Source: UBA3537 sp964219345 (lineage in GTDB: Bacteria > Bacteroidota > Bacteroidia > Flavobacteriales > Flavobacteriaceae). Taken from it: a DNA stretch of 64,000 nucleotides. This document shows, piece after piece, positions 53,644 to 62,830 of this stretch (positions are counted from its first letter, which is position 1; each line of letters opens with the position of its first letter). The position numbers and the translations under genes are program-made. The stretch lies in contig CAXPPN010000016.1 in the NCBI GenBank assembly GCA_964219345.1, forward strand, positions 20,877 to 84,876, given 5' to 3'. Under the pieces are notes generated by a model, which was given only the letters and a program-made list of their open reading frames with translations, did not search any database and was not told the DNA's origin.

Positions 53644-56600
53644 ATGATAAAAAGAATTTTATTACTGATTCTTTGTTCAATTTCCGCCTATAATTTTTCT
53701 TTTTCCCAAACTGTTACAATAGATAATTATTCAATAAATGGTCTTGGTCAAGTGCAATTATCTATTCAGGGTCAAGCAGATAAATATTATATCCTTCATG
53801 CTCAACATAGTCCAACTTACAATTGGGCGACTTCAATGACAATTGGTGTTGACGGAACGATGATTATTACTGAACCTGCAGGAGCATATCCTTTGGAGAA
53901 CTATTCTATTACAGAACATGATATTGTATCGCCAGATGATTATGACGGAGACGGTATAGATGACCTCACAGAGTTTAATAATATGCCTACAGATGCACCT
54001 TTTAACTATGCTGCTCCTATTGATTTTATAGACGGTTCAACCTCAATTCCAGATGCTGAAACTTTTATGGATTTGGCAACCGTACAAAATGTTGGATGGG
54101 CACCTTTTTTGGATGACCAGTTGTATGTAAAGTTTGGAATACTTGATCGAGATACTCCAGAGCCAAAAGTCTATTTTATCAATAGCAATACTTATATCAT
54201 TCATGCAAGTTTTTGGAGTGGTATTGGAGCGTCTGTTACAGGTGATGATAGCTCTGGAGAAATTGTTTTTAACCCAAATGACATTCTTCCAAACGGTAGT
54301 ATAGGTAGTTACTCGTTTAATTTCTCTTTTGGAGATGCCTATGATTTTGAAGCAACACAAAGAACATATGAATTATTGGTGGCTAGTATGCCATTTCTTC
54401 AAAATAATATGAATCATTTTATTGGGCAATCTTCTGAAAACAATCATCTCAATAATTATGCTGAAGATTTTGAGGGTTCAAGAATTGAAGTGGCTTTAGA
54501 ATCTGATGTTTTTGCGGAAGTGAATTATATTCCTTTCCATGAAGCAGAAGGCTATGGTTTTTTTAAGCATATGCAGGACTTAAATGAAACACCCGGAAGC
54601 CGTGATATTGTTCTTTATGACGCACTTCCAAATTCATTGCCAAGAGTTGGAGGAATCATAACCTCTGTGATACAAACTCCATTGTCGCATGTCAATTTGA
54701 GAGCCATACAAGATAATGTTCCGAATGCCTACATCGCAGAACCTTTGGCTATTGATTCAATTGCAAATTTACTTGGTAATTACATTTATTATAAGGTTGA
54801 AAATGAGCAATTTGAGATAAGAGAAGCGACTTTAAATGAAGTCAATAATTGGTATGAAGATCTTAGACCAACAGAGCTACAAATCCCCGTTCGAGATTTA
54901 AGTATTACTGAAATAATGCCTTTAGAAGACATCAATTTTGAAATGTCAAGTTCTTTTGGTGCAAAATGTTCTAACGTTGCAACCATGAGATCATTTGATT
55001 TTCCTGAGGGAACAATTCCCGATGGTTTTGGAATTCCGTTTTATTATTATGATGAATTCATGCAGTTCAATAATTTTTATGAAGAAGCACAAGTAATGAT
55101 TAATAATCCTGCGTTTCAAAATGACATCAATTTTAGAACTGAACGGCTAAAAGATTTTAGAAGAGATATAAAAGATGCTCCAATGCCACAATGGATGATG
55201 GAAGATTTGCAAGCTATGCATGATGATTTTCCAGAGGGTACTGCAGTAAGATGCCGTTCAAGCACTAACAATGAAGACTTACCTGGATTTAGTGGTGCAG
55301 GATTATATACCTCCAAAACTCAGCATCTTGACGAAGGACATATCTCTAAATCCATAAAACAGGTCTATGCCAGTATGTGGAATTTTAGAGCCTATGAAGA
55401 GCGAGATTTTTATCGTATTGATCATTTTATGGCTGCTATGGGTGTCTTGTGTCATCCCAATTTTCAAGAAGAAAAATCAAATGGCGTTGGGATAAGTATC
55501 GATCCAATTTATAAGACAGAAGATACATTTTATTTGAACACACAAGTAGGGGAGTCATTGATTACAAATCCTGATCCAAATTCGGTGCCAGAGGAAATTT
55601 TATTGTATCAAAATCCAACGCAAGGCGGAGGGTATCTTGTATTAAGATTATCTAATTTAGTCAACCCGGGTGAATTGGTCATGGATCAAGTATACCTCGA
55701 CCAAATGAGGGAATATTTAACGACTATTCATGATGAATTTTCGATTCTTTACGATGTTGTGGGTGCAGAAGGTTTTGGAATGGATATCGAGTATAAGGTA
55801 ACAGCACAGGATCAATTAGCCATAAAACAAGCAAGACCATGGGTTTCATTTTGGGCAGATATCAATGGTGATTATGATTTGGGTGTATCAGCAATCGTTG
55901 AACCTCTTTCGTCTTCTACCTTAGGTAACAGTGAGTTAGTAACTGCTACAATCACCAATTTTGGTCTTAATGATATGAGTGATTTCGAGATTGAACTACT
56001 GATTAACGATCAACCTGTCGAATCACTTACAATTTCTCAAACAATTCCACCTTTTAGTGCATCGGATTTTCAATTTTCAGCACCTCATGATTTTTCAAAT
56101 ATTGGAGATTATAATATTACAGTAAATGTAAATCACATACTTGATGAGTATGAAAACAACGATTCTTTAAGTGTTATTGTAAGTAAAGTGCATGCATTGG
56201 ATGGAGCACTTTCAATTGCTGATATTGCTGTAGTTTGTGATGAAGAGGTTGAGGTAAATACGGTTATTTTAAATCAAGGTGAAACAACTATAACTGATGT
56301 AAAAATTGAGGTTGTTGTAAATGGAGTTGTAGTTGATATTATTAATCAATCGGTCAATATAACTTTTCAAGAACAGGAAGGATTTATCATTAATATAGAC
56401 GATAATCTTCAACAAAACAATAACAACATTACTTTAAATTTATTAGAAGTCAATAATCAAGTTGACGGAGATTCTAGCAACAATTCTGATTTTACAACCA
56501 CAAATTTAGATTCGGAATATGATATTGTAACCCTAGTGATCAATGCCGATAATTATCCTCAAGAAACCTCATGGAAACTCTATGATGAAGGGGCAAATCA

Positions 56601-58014
56601 AATTGTAAATACAGGTTCATTACAAGGTGGAATGGATTTTTATAGTGAGGATATTTGTATTGATTACAGTTCATGTTTCACGCTATATTTTTATGATTCT
56701 TATGGCGATGGAATTTGCTGTGGCTATGGAGAGGGGGATTTTAGTGTTCTTGATTCAAATGGCAATGTAATTCTAACCAATACTGGAGAATTTGAATATG
56801 AAGTACAAGAAGTATTTTGTCCCGATGGAACAGGTTGTACTATAGAAGCTGATGTTAATATAACTCACGCCTCTTCTCCTTCTTCAAATGACGGAGTTAT
56901 CAGAATTTATACTTCATCTGGATTAAGTCCTTTTCAATATAGTATTGATGGAGGACAAACATTTTCAGACTCTAATTCGTTTGATAATTTAGCTCCAGAT
57001 AATTATGATATTGTTGTTGAAGATTCGCAGGGTCTTTGTTTTTTTGAGGAGACCTTTACAATTCAAGCTTGTGAATTTATTACAGTTGATATTATAGCAA
57101 CGGAAGTTTCTTCTGTTGTTTCGGCAGATGGATCAATATCCATTAATCCAACATCTGGAATAGGTCCATATTTGTATAGCATCGATGGAGGGCAAAATTT
57201 TGATACCAATAATGTGTTTTTAGGCTTAGCTGTTGGTATTTATAATGTCATTGTAAAGGATGAATCAGAAATTTGTACATACAACGAAAGTGTCCCTGTT
57301 AAAGTCAAATCACAGGTGGTTATCAACGAAATTAATTACAATTCAAGTGATGCATTTAACCCTAGTGACTGGATTGAATTATATAATTCACAACCAACTT
57401 CTATTGATCTTTCAAATTGGCAAATAAAAGATGATAATGATAATCATGTATTTGTAATACCAGAGGGTACACAAATAGAGGGTAATGACTATTTGGTAAT
57501 TGTCAAAAATGAAATGAACTTTGTTAGTGTATTTCCAAACATCCCATATGTAGGGGAATTGAGCTTTGGATTTGGTCAAACAGATGCTGTTCGATTGTTT
57601 AATCCTTGGGACAAACTCATGGATGAAGTTTATTACACTTCTGAACAACCCTGGCCTAGTTGTGCAAATGGAACTGGAAATACATTAGAATTGATTTCCC
57701 CAGATTTGGACAATTCATTACCAGAAAGTTGGAATTGTATCAACACATATGGAAGTCCAAAGGCTATAAATGACACAAGTAATAGTGGGGAGGCTTCAGG
57801 TGTCATAATCTATCCAAACCCTGTTCAAAATATACTCTATGTTAAAGGAAATTCAGAGGCCTATTCGATTGAAATTTATTCCTTAATTGGTCAGCTTGTA
57901 AAGACGGTATCTAATGCTAATGAAATAGACGTAAGTTTGTTAAGTCAAGGTATTTATTTGATAAGGATTAGAAATGAAAACATTTCTACAACACAGCGCT
58001 TTATTAAATTTTAA
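53644..58014 (+). CDS. Secreted dikinase-like protein (phosphohistidine swivel, PPDK-type ATP-grasp, SprB and lamin-tail domains, T9SS tail)
   Basis: A 1456-residue exported protein. Order: signal peptide (1-21); a Ca-type DYDGDGIDDLTE motif (99-110); an unrecognised region to about 330; a phosphohistidine-like swivel segment with H349 in PLSHVNLRA; a PEP/pyruvate-binding ATP-grasp domain (about 530-735) with AVRCRSSTNNEDLPGFSGAG, NGVGISIDP and the closing DIEY and IKQARPW; two CARDB-like domains (about 745-950); a Cys-rich module (1003-1026); two SprB-like repeats (about 1070-1210); a lamin-tail domain (about 1225-1365); and a T9SS type A domain (1390-1456, IYPNPVQN). The swivel-before-ATPase order is that of plant glucan, water dikinase, not PEP synthase. 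It is followed by a terminator. The domains are clear; enzymatic activity outside the cell is inference. Confidence 0.85.
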   Translation: MIKRILLLILCSISAYNFSFSQTVTIDNYSINGLGQVQLSIQGQADKYYILHAQHSPTYNWATSMTIGVDGTMIITEPAGAYPLENYSITEHDIVSPDDYDGDGIDDLTEFNNMPTDAPFNYAAPIDFIDGSTSIPDAETFMDLATVQNVGWAPFLDDQLYVKFGILDRDTPEPKVYFINSNTYIIHASFWSGIGASVTGDDSSGEIVFNPNDILPNGSIGSYSFNFSFGDAYDFEATQRTYELLVASMPFLQNNMNHFIGQSSENNHLNNYAEDFEGSRIEVALESDVFAEVNYIPFHEAEGYGFFKHMQDLNETPGSRDIVLYDALPNSLPRVGGIITSVIQTPLSHVNLRAIQDNVPNAYIAEPLAIDSIANLLGNYIYYKVENEQFEIREATLNEVNNWYEDLRPTELQIPVRDLSITEIMPLEDINFEMSSSFGAKCSNVATMRSFDFPEGTIPDGFGIPFYYYDEFMQFNNFYEEAQVMINNPAFQNDINFRTERLKDFRRDIKDAPMPQWMMEDLQAMHDDFPEGTAVRCRSSTNNEDLPGFSGAGLYTSKTQHLDEGHISKSIKQVYASMWNFRAYEERDFYRIDHFMAAMGVLCHPNFQEEKSNGVGISIDPIYKTEDTFYLNTQVGESLITNPDPNSVPEEILLYQNPTQGGGYLVLRLSNLVNPGELVMDQVYLDQMREYLTTIHDEFSILYDVVGAEGFGMDIEYKVTAQDQLAIKQARPWVSFWADINGDYDLGVSAIVEPLSSSTLGNSELVTATITNFGLNDMSDFEIELLINDQPVESLTISQTIPPFSASDFQFSAPHDFSNIGDYNITVNVNHILDEYENNDSLSVIVSKVHALDGALSIADIAVVCDEEVEVNTVILNQGETTITDVKIEVVVNGVVVDIINQSVNITFQEQEGFIINIDDNLQQNNNNITLNLLEVNNQVDGDSSNNSDFTTTNLDSEYDIVTLVINADNYPQETSWKLYDEGANQIVNTGSLQGGMDFYSEDICIDYSSCFTLYFYDSYGDGICCGYGEGDFSVLDSNGNVILTNTGEFEYEVQEVFCPDGTGCTIEADVNITHASSPSSNDGVIRIYTSSGLSPFQYSIDGGQTFSDSNSFDNLAPDNYDIVVEDSQGLCFFEETFTIQACEFITVDIIATEVSSVVSADGSISINPTSGIGPYLYSIDGGQNFDTNNVFLGLAVGIYNVIVKDESEICTYNESVPVKVKSQVVINEINYNSSDAFNPSDWIELYNSQPTSIDLSNWQIKDDNDNHVFVIPEGTQIEGNDYLVIVKNEMNFVSVFPNIPYVGELSFGFGQTDAVRLFNPWDKLMDEVYYTSEQPWPSCANGTGNTLELISPDLDNSLPESWNCINTYGSPKAINDTSNSGEASGVIIYPNPVQNILYVKGNSEAYSIEIYSLIGQLVKTVSNANEIDVSLLSQGIYLIRIRNENISTTQRFIKF

Positions 58015-58015
58015 T

Positions 58016-58043
58016 AAAAAACCCAACAACATGTTGGGTTTTT
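58016..58043. terminator. Bidirectional intrinsic terminator
   Basis: AAAAACCCAACA (58017-58028) pairs with TGTTGGGTTTTT (58032-58043) around a 3-nt loop. It lies between converging genes. Confidence 0.9.
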
Positions 58044-58079
58044 AAATTATTATTAGAGATTATAGTTATAAAAGCGTTT

Positions 58080-58769
58080 TTACCAAGTCGTTACAGTTGG
58101 TGGGTTAGTGGTATGATTAGTCCATAGACCTGTTCCGTTTGCACTCCACAAAGCAGAATATGTTAAATCACCATTTAATGTGTAAGCAAAATATCCAGAG
58201 CCATCATTATTAATAGTCATCTCATAAAATATTTGCATAGTGTCACCAAAATCAAATGACATTTCCATATTTAGACCATTGGCATCCGAGGCCCAAGAGA
58301 CTTCTGTTGTGTAGTCTGGCATATTTTCCATGCCTTGCCCTAAAGCTTCAAAGTCGACTGTTGAAGCCCAATATCCTGAAGAGCCATCAACCATTTGCCA
58401 ACCCTCAATAGTATAATAAACCGCACCTTGATAGGTAATTGTATAATAAAATTGGTACTGATTACCTACTAAATCATAACTATAGTCTACATCGAAATCT
58501 CCATAAGACCAGTCGCTGGTGGTTCTAGCTTCGTTTGCAGTCCTATTCATGTAACCATTATTAGTCATAAAAGCACCCATGGCATTCATTTGCCCTTGCA
58601 TACTCATCACTTGAGAGTAAATAATAGGGGCATCATTTTGCATATTTTGAGGTAAGCGTTCCTCAAAATTAAAAGAAGTTATCTCAGGTTCAAATTGTGT
58701 GTCACTAGCCGAATCTCCACTACACGACCATAATAAAATGCCGGTAAGAACAAATATTATTTTTTTCAT
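58080..58769 (-). CDS. Lipoprotein of unknown function
   Basis: A 229-residue exported lipoprotein (MKKIIFVLTGILLWSC, C16). I do not recognise the family. After a short linker comes a helical, Met/Gln-rich part (PIIYSQVMSMQGQMNAMGAF), then a Trp/Tyr-rich beta region (WSYGDFDVDYSYDL, YQFYYTITYQ, YTIEGWQMVDGSSGYW) of repeated antiparallel strands, as in a small lipocalin-like or barrel-type fold. It ends in a Thr/Pro tail. It lies 27 nt after the metzincin gene on the same strand, so the two are probably co-transcribed. Confidence 0.7.
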   Translation of the reverse strand: MKKIIFVLTGILLWSCSGDSASDTQFEPEITSFNFEERLPQNMQNDAPIIYSQVMSMQGQMNAMGAFMTNNGYMNRTANEARTTSDWSYGDFDVDYSYDLVGNQYQFYYTITYQGAVYYTIEGWQMVDGSSGYWASTVDFEALGQGMENMPDYTTEVSWASDANGLNMEMSFDFGDTMQIFYEMTINNDGSGYFAYTLNGDLTYSALWSANGTGLWTNHTTNPPTVTTW

Positions 58770-58796
58770 GTTTTGAAATTTAATTAAGTACCATTC

Positions 58797-61088
58797 CTAT
58801 TGAATGATTAATTTTTTTGTTAATGTGTTGTTTCCTTGAACAATTCTTAGGTGATAGATTCCACTAGCTACAGCATTATTTAATTGAATAACATATTCAC
58901 CATTTTTTTCTGTACTTGAATTGTATACCAATTGTCCAAGTGCATTATACAAAGAGATTTGTGTTTTTTTCGAGCTGTAAGGTAAGTTTACAGTAAAGTT
59001 ACCATCTTTGGTGGGATTTGGATACACATAAAAAACAAACTCATTGTTATCATCAATGCTTAAAGGATTACCAAAATAAACCCCATAATCTTCGACTTGT
59101 CCAAGATTATATTGTGGCTCAAAACAAGGGTCGTTAATTGCATCAAGTTGCTGAACAATTAAACGGGCTCTTAATATAGCGTTTTCAACTACTCCAGAAT
59201 TTGGTGTAGTGAATGAAAAGGATAAAGATGACGCGGTAGAAGTTGATCCACTAAATACGGTCTCATTGGCGTCAAGAAAATCACCGTCGTTATTGTAATC
59301 AATATAAAATCCTATATTAGTTGAAAAACTTAGTGCATTAGCTGGTCGATACTGTATAATATTTACATCATATGTTGTTCTTGTTTCCAGAATTGTTTGG
59401 TCTGTACAACTGTAATCTTTGTAATAGCCATCATCAGATATCACGCCACCAGAAGTTTTCCTTATGGTATTAAATTCAAAAAATGTAATTCCTCCATCAT
59501 AACCATTTGCATTGTAAGAGCTAGTAGGAATGCAAGATGGATTAGTTGGTGTTAAATCATGAACATAAACAGTTTTTGTTAGTGTACTAGATGTTCCATT
59601 TTCGTTAGTAGCTGTAAGAGACACTTCCTTGCTACCTAAGGAGCTAAACGATGCTAAAGTTGTTACCGATGGATAAGAATTAAACGGACCGGTTTCTGTT
59701 AATGATGAAGGCGATCCATCTTCAAAAGTCCAATCATATGACGTAGCTCCACCCAAAGAATAATTATCAAATTCAACAGGAGAGTTGATACAAACCAACT
59801 CAACGGTTTCGAAATCGACAAGTGGGGTGCCAATACTACTACAGGTTGCTATTGGGGCACTATTTACTTCTGTTTCAAACTCATTTAGAGTGTATTGAGG
59901 GTTCCAGCTAAATTCATCAATCCATGGACCATTATTATAATCCATAAACCCACCTGTATTACCCTGTCCATCTTGAAACGTATGACTCATTCCAAAGTTA
60001 TGACCTAATTCATGAATAAAGACCAACCATGTAGGATCATTAGTTATACTACTACTGACAGCATATTTATAGCCAGGTTGGTTAAGCGTTCCAATCCAAG
60101 CTAAACCTACAGTTCCGAAAGGCCCAAAATGAGCAGTTATATTATGGGCTAAATCAAAATCTATTGCTCCAAAACCGCCAGTGCCTGCCCATTCTCCAAA
60201 CCTATCTAATTGATTTTGTATTGTGCAACTACTACAGTCAACACTGTATGGTTCTGATTCAGTTGTATTAGAAGTCGAAATATATTGACCAACAAAAATA
60301 AGCTCTACATTAGTATCAAATTCAAAATCTTTAAAATAGGGCGCAGAAATATTCATCAAGGCAATATTAAAAACTTCCATATCTGTAACATCACCACCAA
60401 GTGCAGTCAAAGCAGACTCGTCTGATGCTATTGCAACTTCAACTCTATAGCAATCTCCTAAAGCTTGATTTCTGTAATTGTTTTCTAGATTCTTTCTGAT
60501 TTTGTAAGCATCAGTAACTCCACATTTGGTGTCCTCATTAAGATTAAGGTTTCTGGCTTCGTACAAAACAAATGTATTCTTCTTTTTATTGCCAATAATG
60601 AAATGTAGAGGTTCAATAAAATATTCTTTATCGTTGGTTATGATCATACCATGAATGATATCTTTGGTAATTGTTAATCGAACACCATTGTTTGGTTGGT
60701 TTAAAATATTCCCTTCAAATGTTACATTTCTATTTCCACCACTAATTGATCTTCCAGAATCAGATCCAATTATAAGTTTGTAGTCATCGGAAATAACATT
60801 ATTTTTTCTTAAAACGATATCAAAATCATCAACGTTAGGAAATTCAAAATTCAAGAGAATTTCATTATCTAAATGTTGTTGAACATATTTGTTTAATGAT
60901 TCTGTGTCAATTTCAAACAATGAATATTGATTGAAACTTGAATAAAGTTTTTTTTCTGATTCAGAATCTACACTTGCCTCTTTAATTTCAACAGAATTTA
61001 AATCTTTTATTTGAGCAGATGAAATGAAAATAACACAAAAAGTCAGTAATAATGACCATCTGTGTTTAATTGATTTTAAGCTAAACAT
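58797..61088 (-). CDS. Secreted zinc metalloprotease (metzincin, reprolysin-like) with PKD, GEVED and T9SS domains
   Basis: A 763-residue exported protease. I take the ATG at 61088, which gives MFSLKSIKHRWSLLLTFC; an in-frame TTG 18 codons upstream would lengthen it. A propeptide-like region is followed by the catalytic domain with H359, H363 and H369 in HELGHNFGMSH and the Met-turn in GGFMDY, the metzincin (M12B/reprolysin-like) zinc site. Next are a PKD-type domain (YDWTFEDGSPSS), a GEVED-type domain (GFYIDYNNDGDF, GQVEDYGVYF) and a T9SS type A domain (VYPNPTKDGNFTVNL, TKKLIIQ). It is secreted and probably degrades proteins outside the cell. Confidence 0.92.
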   Translation of the reverse strand: MFSLKSIKHRWSLLLTFCVIFISSAQIKDLNSVEIKEASVDSESEKKLYSSFNQYSLFEIDTESLNKYVQQHLDNEILLNFEFPNVDDFDIVLRKNNVISDDYKLIIGSDSGRSISGGNRNVTFEGNILNQPNNGVRLTITKDIIHGMIITNDKEYFIEPLHFIIGNKKKNTFVLYEARNLNLNEDTKCGVTDAYKIRKNLENNYRNQALGDCYRVEVAIASDESALTALGGDVTDMEVFNIALMNISAPYFKDFEFDTNVELIFVGQYISTSNTTESEPYSVDCSSCTIQNQLDRFGEWAGTGGFGAIDFDLAHNITAHFGPFGTVGLAWIGTLNQPGYKYAVSSSITNDPTWLVFIHELGHNFGMSHTFQDGQGNTGGFMDYNNGPWIDEFSWNPQYTLNEFETEVNSAPIATCSSIGTPLVDFETVELVCINSPVEFDNYSLGGATSYDWTFEDGSPSSLTETGPFNSYPSVTTLASFSSLGSKEVSLTATNENGTSSTLTKTVYVHDLTPTNPSCIPTSSYNANGYDGGITFFEFNTIRKTSGGVISDDGYYKDYSCTDQTILETRTTYDVNIIQYRPANALSFSTNIGFYIDYNNDGDFLDANETVFSGSTSTASSLSFSFTTPNSGVVENAILRARLIVQQLDAINDPCFEPQYNLGQVEDYGVYFGNPLSIDDNNEFVFYVYPNPTKDGNFTVNLPYSSKKTQISLYNALGQLVYNSSTEKNGEYVIQLNNAVASGIYHLRIVQGNNTLTKKLIIQ

Positions 61089-61218
61089 ATTTGTTAATTT
61101 AATTATAGGCAGTAAAATTATAATTATTTTTTGACTAGACAATAATAAATAATGTTAAACAAAATTAAACATTCAGAGAAGTAAATAACAAAATATAGAA
61201 ACAGAATAAAATTTTTAC

Positions 61219-61833
61219 CTATTTTTTTTCATAAGTTACACTTTGTACACCATTTCCTACAGAAAGTTCCAATATTTTATCATCACATAATTCTTTTACT
61301 ATAGGAATTAAATTTTGGTCAGTTCCAAATGAAATAGATTTAATTTTTTTTACGCCGTTTGGGTGGATAAAATTTTTGGGTTTTGGATCGACATCAAAAT
61401 AGGTCATCAGAAAAGGGAGTTTTAGCTCATAAGGAAACAAAAGTTTCCACTTAAGAATTCTGTTTAAAGGGTCTATTCTGTAACTTTTTGTAATAAAATA
61501 ATTTTGCTCATTTTTTATTAATATTTTCTCCTCTTCTTTGAAATCAGAGCTATAATTTTCTAAACACAAGCCAAAGAATCCTTCGTTTATATTTTTCCAA
61601 TACTTAAATCTTTCTACGACTTTTGCCTTACCCAAAAGTCTTAAAATTAGAATGATGTAAAAGTTTGCAGGTGCTTTCTGTAATAGTTCAATATATGGGC
61701 CATCTGAAAAATAAATTAATGCATTATGCGGTCTTTTTTTTGAGCCAAAATCAACTTTAAAACCCTTGTTGCGAAATTTGATAACACAGTCACCCAGATT
61801 GCTAGTTTTATATAAAACGTGACTTACTTTCAT
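61219..61833 (-). CDS. VOC (glyoxalase-like) family protein
   Basis: A 204-residue cytosolic protein without a signal peptide. The N-terminus KVSHVLYKTSNLGDCVIKFRNKGFKVDFG, then ALIYFSDGPYIELLQ, follows the first beta-alpha-beta-beta-beta module of the vicinal-oxygen-chelate fold (Glyoxalase_3-like), with His 4 and Glu in YIELL as possible metal ligands. A basic helical segment follows (LILRLLGKAKVVERFKYW). The C-terminal half carries LPFLMTYFDVDPKPKNFIHPNGVKK and SFGTDQNLIPIVKELC, typical of the second module. The substrate is unknown. It is flanked by lipoprotein genes on the same strand but with gaps of 51 and 130 nt. Confidence 0.7.
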   Translation of the reverse strand: MKVSHVLYKTSNLGDCVIKFRNKGFKVDFGSKKRPHNALIYFSDGPYIELLQKAPANFYIILILRLLGKAKVVERFKYWKNINEGFFGLCLENYSSDFKEEEKILIKNEQNYFITKSYRIDPLNRILKWKLLFPYELKLPFLMTYFDVDPKPKNFIHPNGVKKIKSISFGTDQNLIPIVKELCDDKILELSVGNGVQSVTYEKK

Positions 61834-61884
61834 TTTAATAAATTAAGTGATACATAGACAAGTTTTATGTTTTGGATTTAGTCC

Positions 61885-62730
61885 TTAAAGTTTATAATTT
61901 GAATCATGACTATCTGTTATTTGCTTTGCAATTTCATGTAAGTTTGTATTAAACCCCGTGTCATAAGTAAAGTTGCTGAGATTAACGCCATAAATACTAC
62001 TCAACCATAACATTGTTCCTGTTTCTCTAATAATATCTCCCTGGTGTCCTTTTGGATCAACAAACAATGAGGTTGATTGTGGACCAAATCTTGATATATC
62101 ATCCAATAGCTCATTGTTTTCATTCATTTGATCCAATTTTACTGATGTCCATCCCGTAGGTATGGTGAAAATTTTTGTAGATGGAAATTCTATACGTAAT
62201 TGGTCTACTATCTGATGATGGACAATATCATTAACAAAATAATCGTACAATTCTTGGATAGTTTCAAATCCATATTCTTGAGCACGTTGTTCCCAATCTG
62301 CTGGGAAATCAATTTGTGGTATCGCAATAAAAATGATAATGTTTGGATTGTTTTGTAAAGCATAATTTATCCATGCGCGGTGTCCTTCAGTTGGATCTTC
62401 AGGTTCGTGACCTGCTGTCATTCCAAAAATATCAATATTGCCTTGATCTAGGGTTGCTTTTATTTGTTGATGTTCACTTGTGTTTGAGTCATTCCAAAAA
62501 TTAATAGGTCTTCCATTCTCGCCTCCTCGGGTTATTCGAGTACTATTATGATTTTCAAATCCAGCAAGAATTGACAAGTCATCAAGTTTTTCAGCATAGG
62601 GCTTAAAGAAACTATTTCCAATAAGCAGCATATTATAACCTTGGGTCTGTATTGGCTGTGGAGTCTCTTCCTTGTTACAAGCTGTCAAAAGCATCACATT
62701 TAGAATGAAAAGAGAAAGAATTTTCTTCAT
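61885..62730 (-). CDS. SGNH-hydrolase-like lipoprotein
   Basis: A 281-residue exported lipoprotein (LFILNVMLLTAC, C18). LLIGNSFFKPYAEKL resembles block I of SGNH/GDSL hydrolases (G-N-S), and FVDPKGHQGDIIRETG near residue 225 may be block V with the catalytic Asp and His. The region between has NIDIFGMTAGHEPEDPTEG and IIIFIAIPQIDFPADW. It may hydrolyse an ester of a polysaccharide or peptidoglycan in the envelope; the catalytic residues are not fully matched, so this is tentative. Confidence 0.6.
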   Translation of the reverse strand: MKKILSLFILNVMLLTACNKEETPQPIQTQGYNMLLIGNSFFKPYAEKLDDLSILAGFENHNSTRITRGGENGRPINFWNDSNTSEHQQIKATLDQGNIDIFGMTAGHEPEDPTEGHRAWINYALQNNPNIIIFIAIPQIDFPADWEQRAQEYGFETIQELYDYFVNDIVHHQIVDQLRIEFPSTKIFTIPTGWTSVKLDQMNENNELLDDISRFGPQSTSLFVDPKGHQGDIIRETGTMLWLSSIYGVNLSNFTYDTGFNTNLHEIAKQITDSHDSNYKL

Positions 62731-62794
62731 AATTTTATTTTTTTAATTTATTTAGGTTATAGTCTTTTTGTATTTTTTAAATTTAATAAAAAAA

Positions 62795-62826
62795 TATTCC
62801 CTAAAATAAATTTATTTTAGGGAATA
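62795..62826. repeat. Perfect 32-bp palindrome
   Basis: The left arm TATTCCCTAAAATAAA (62795-62810) is exactly complementary in reverse to the right arm (62811-62826), with no unpaired centre. It lies in the 264-bp region between two lipoprotein genes on the minus strand, 65-96 bp upstream of the SGNH-like gene's start. It could be a large operator, a replication or attachment site, or a cruciform terminator (there is no long T run directly after it). The inner half recurs as TTTATTTTAGGG at 34231-34242. Confidence 0.85.
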
Positions 62827-62830
62827 ATGC

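Noticed and set aside
61089..61142. Upstream TTG start of the metzincin gene
   Set aside because: The ATG at 61088 starts a normal signal peptide; the longer form has two hydrophobic stretches in tandem.
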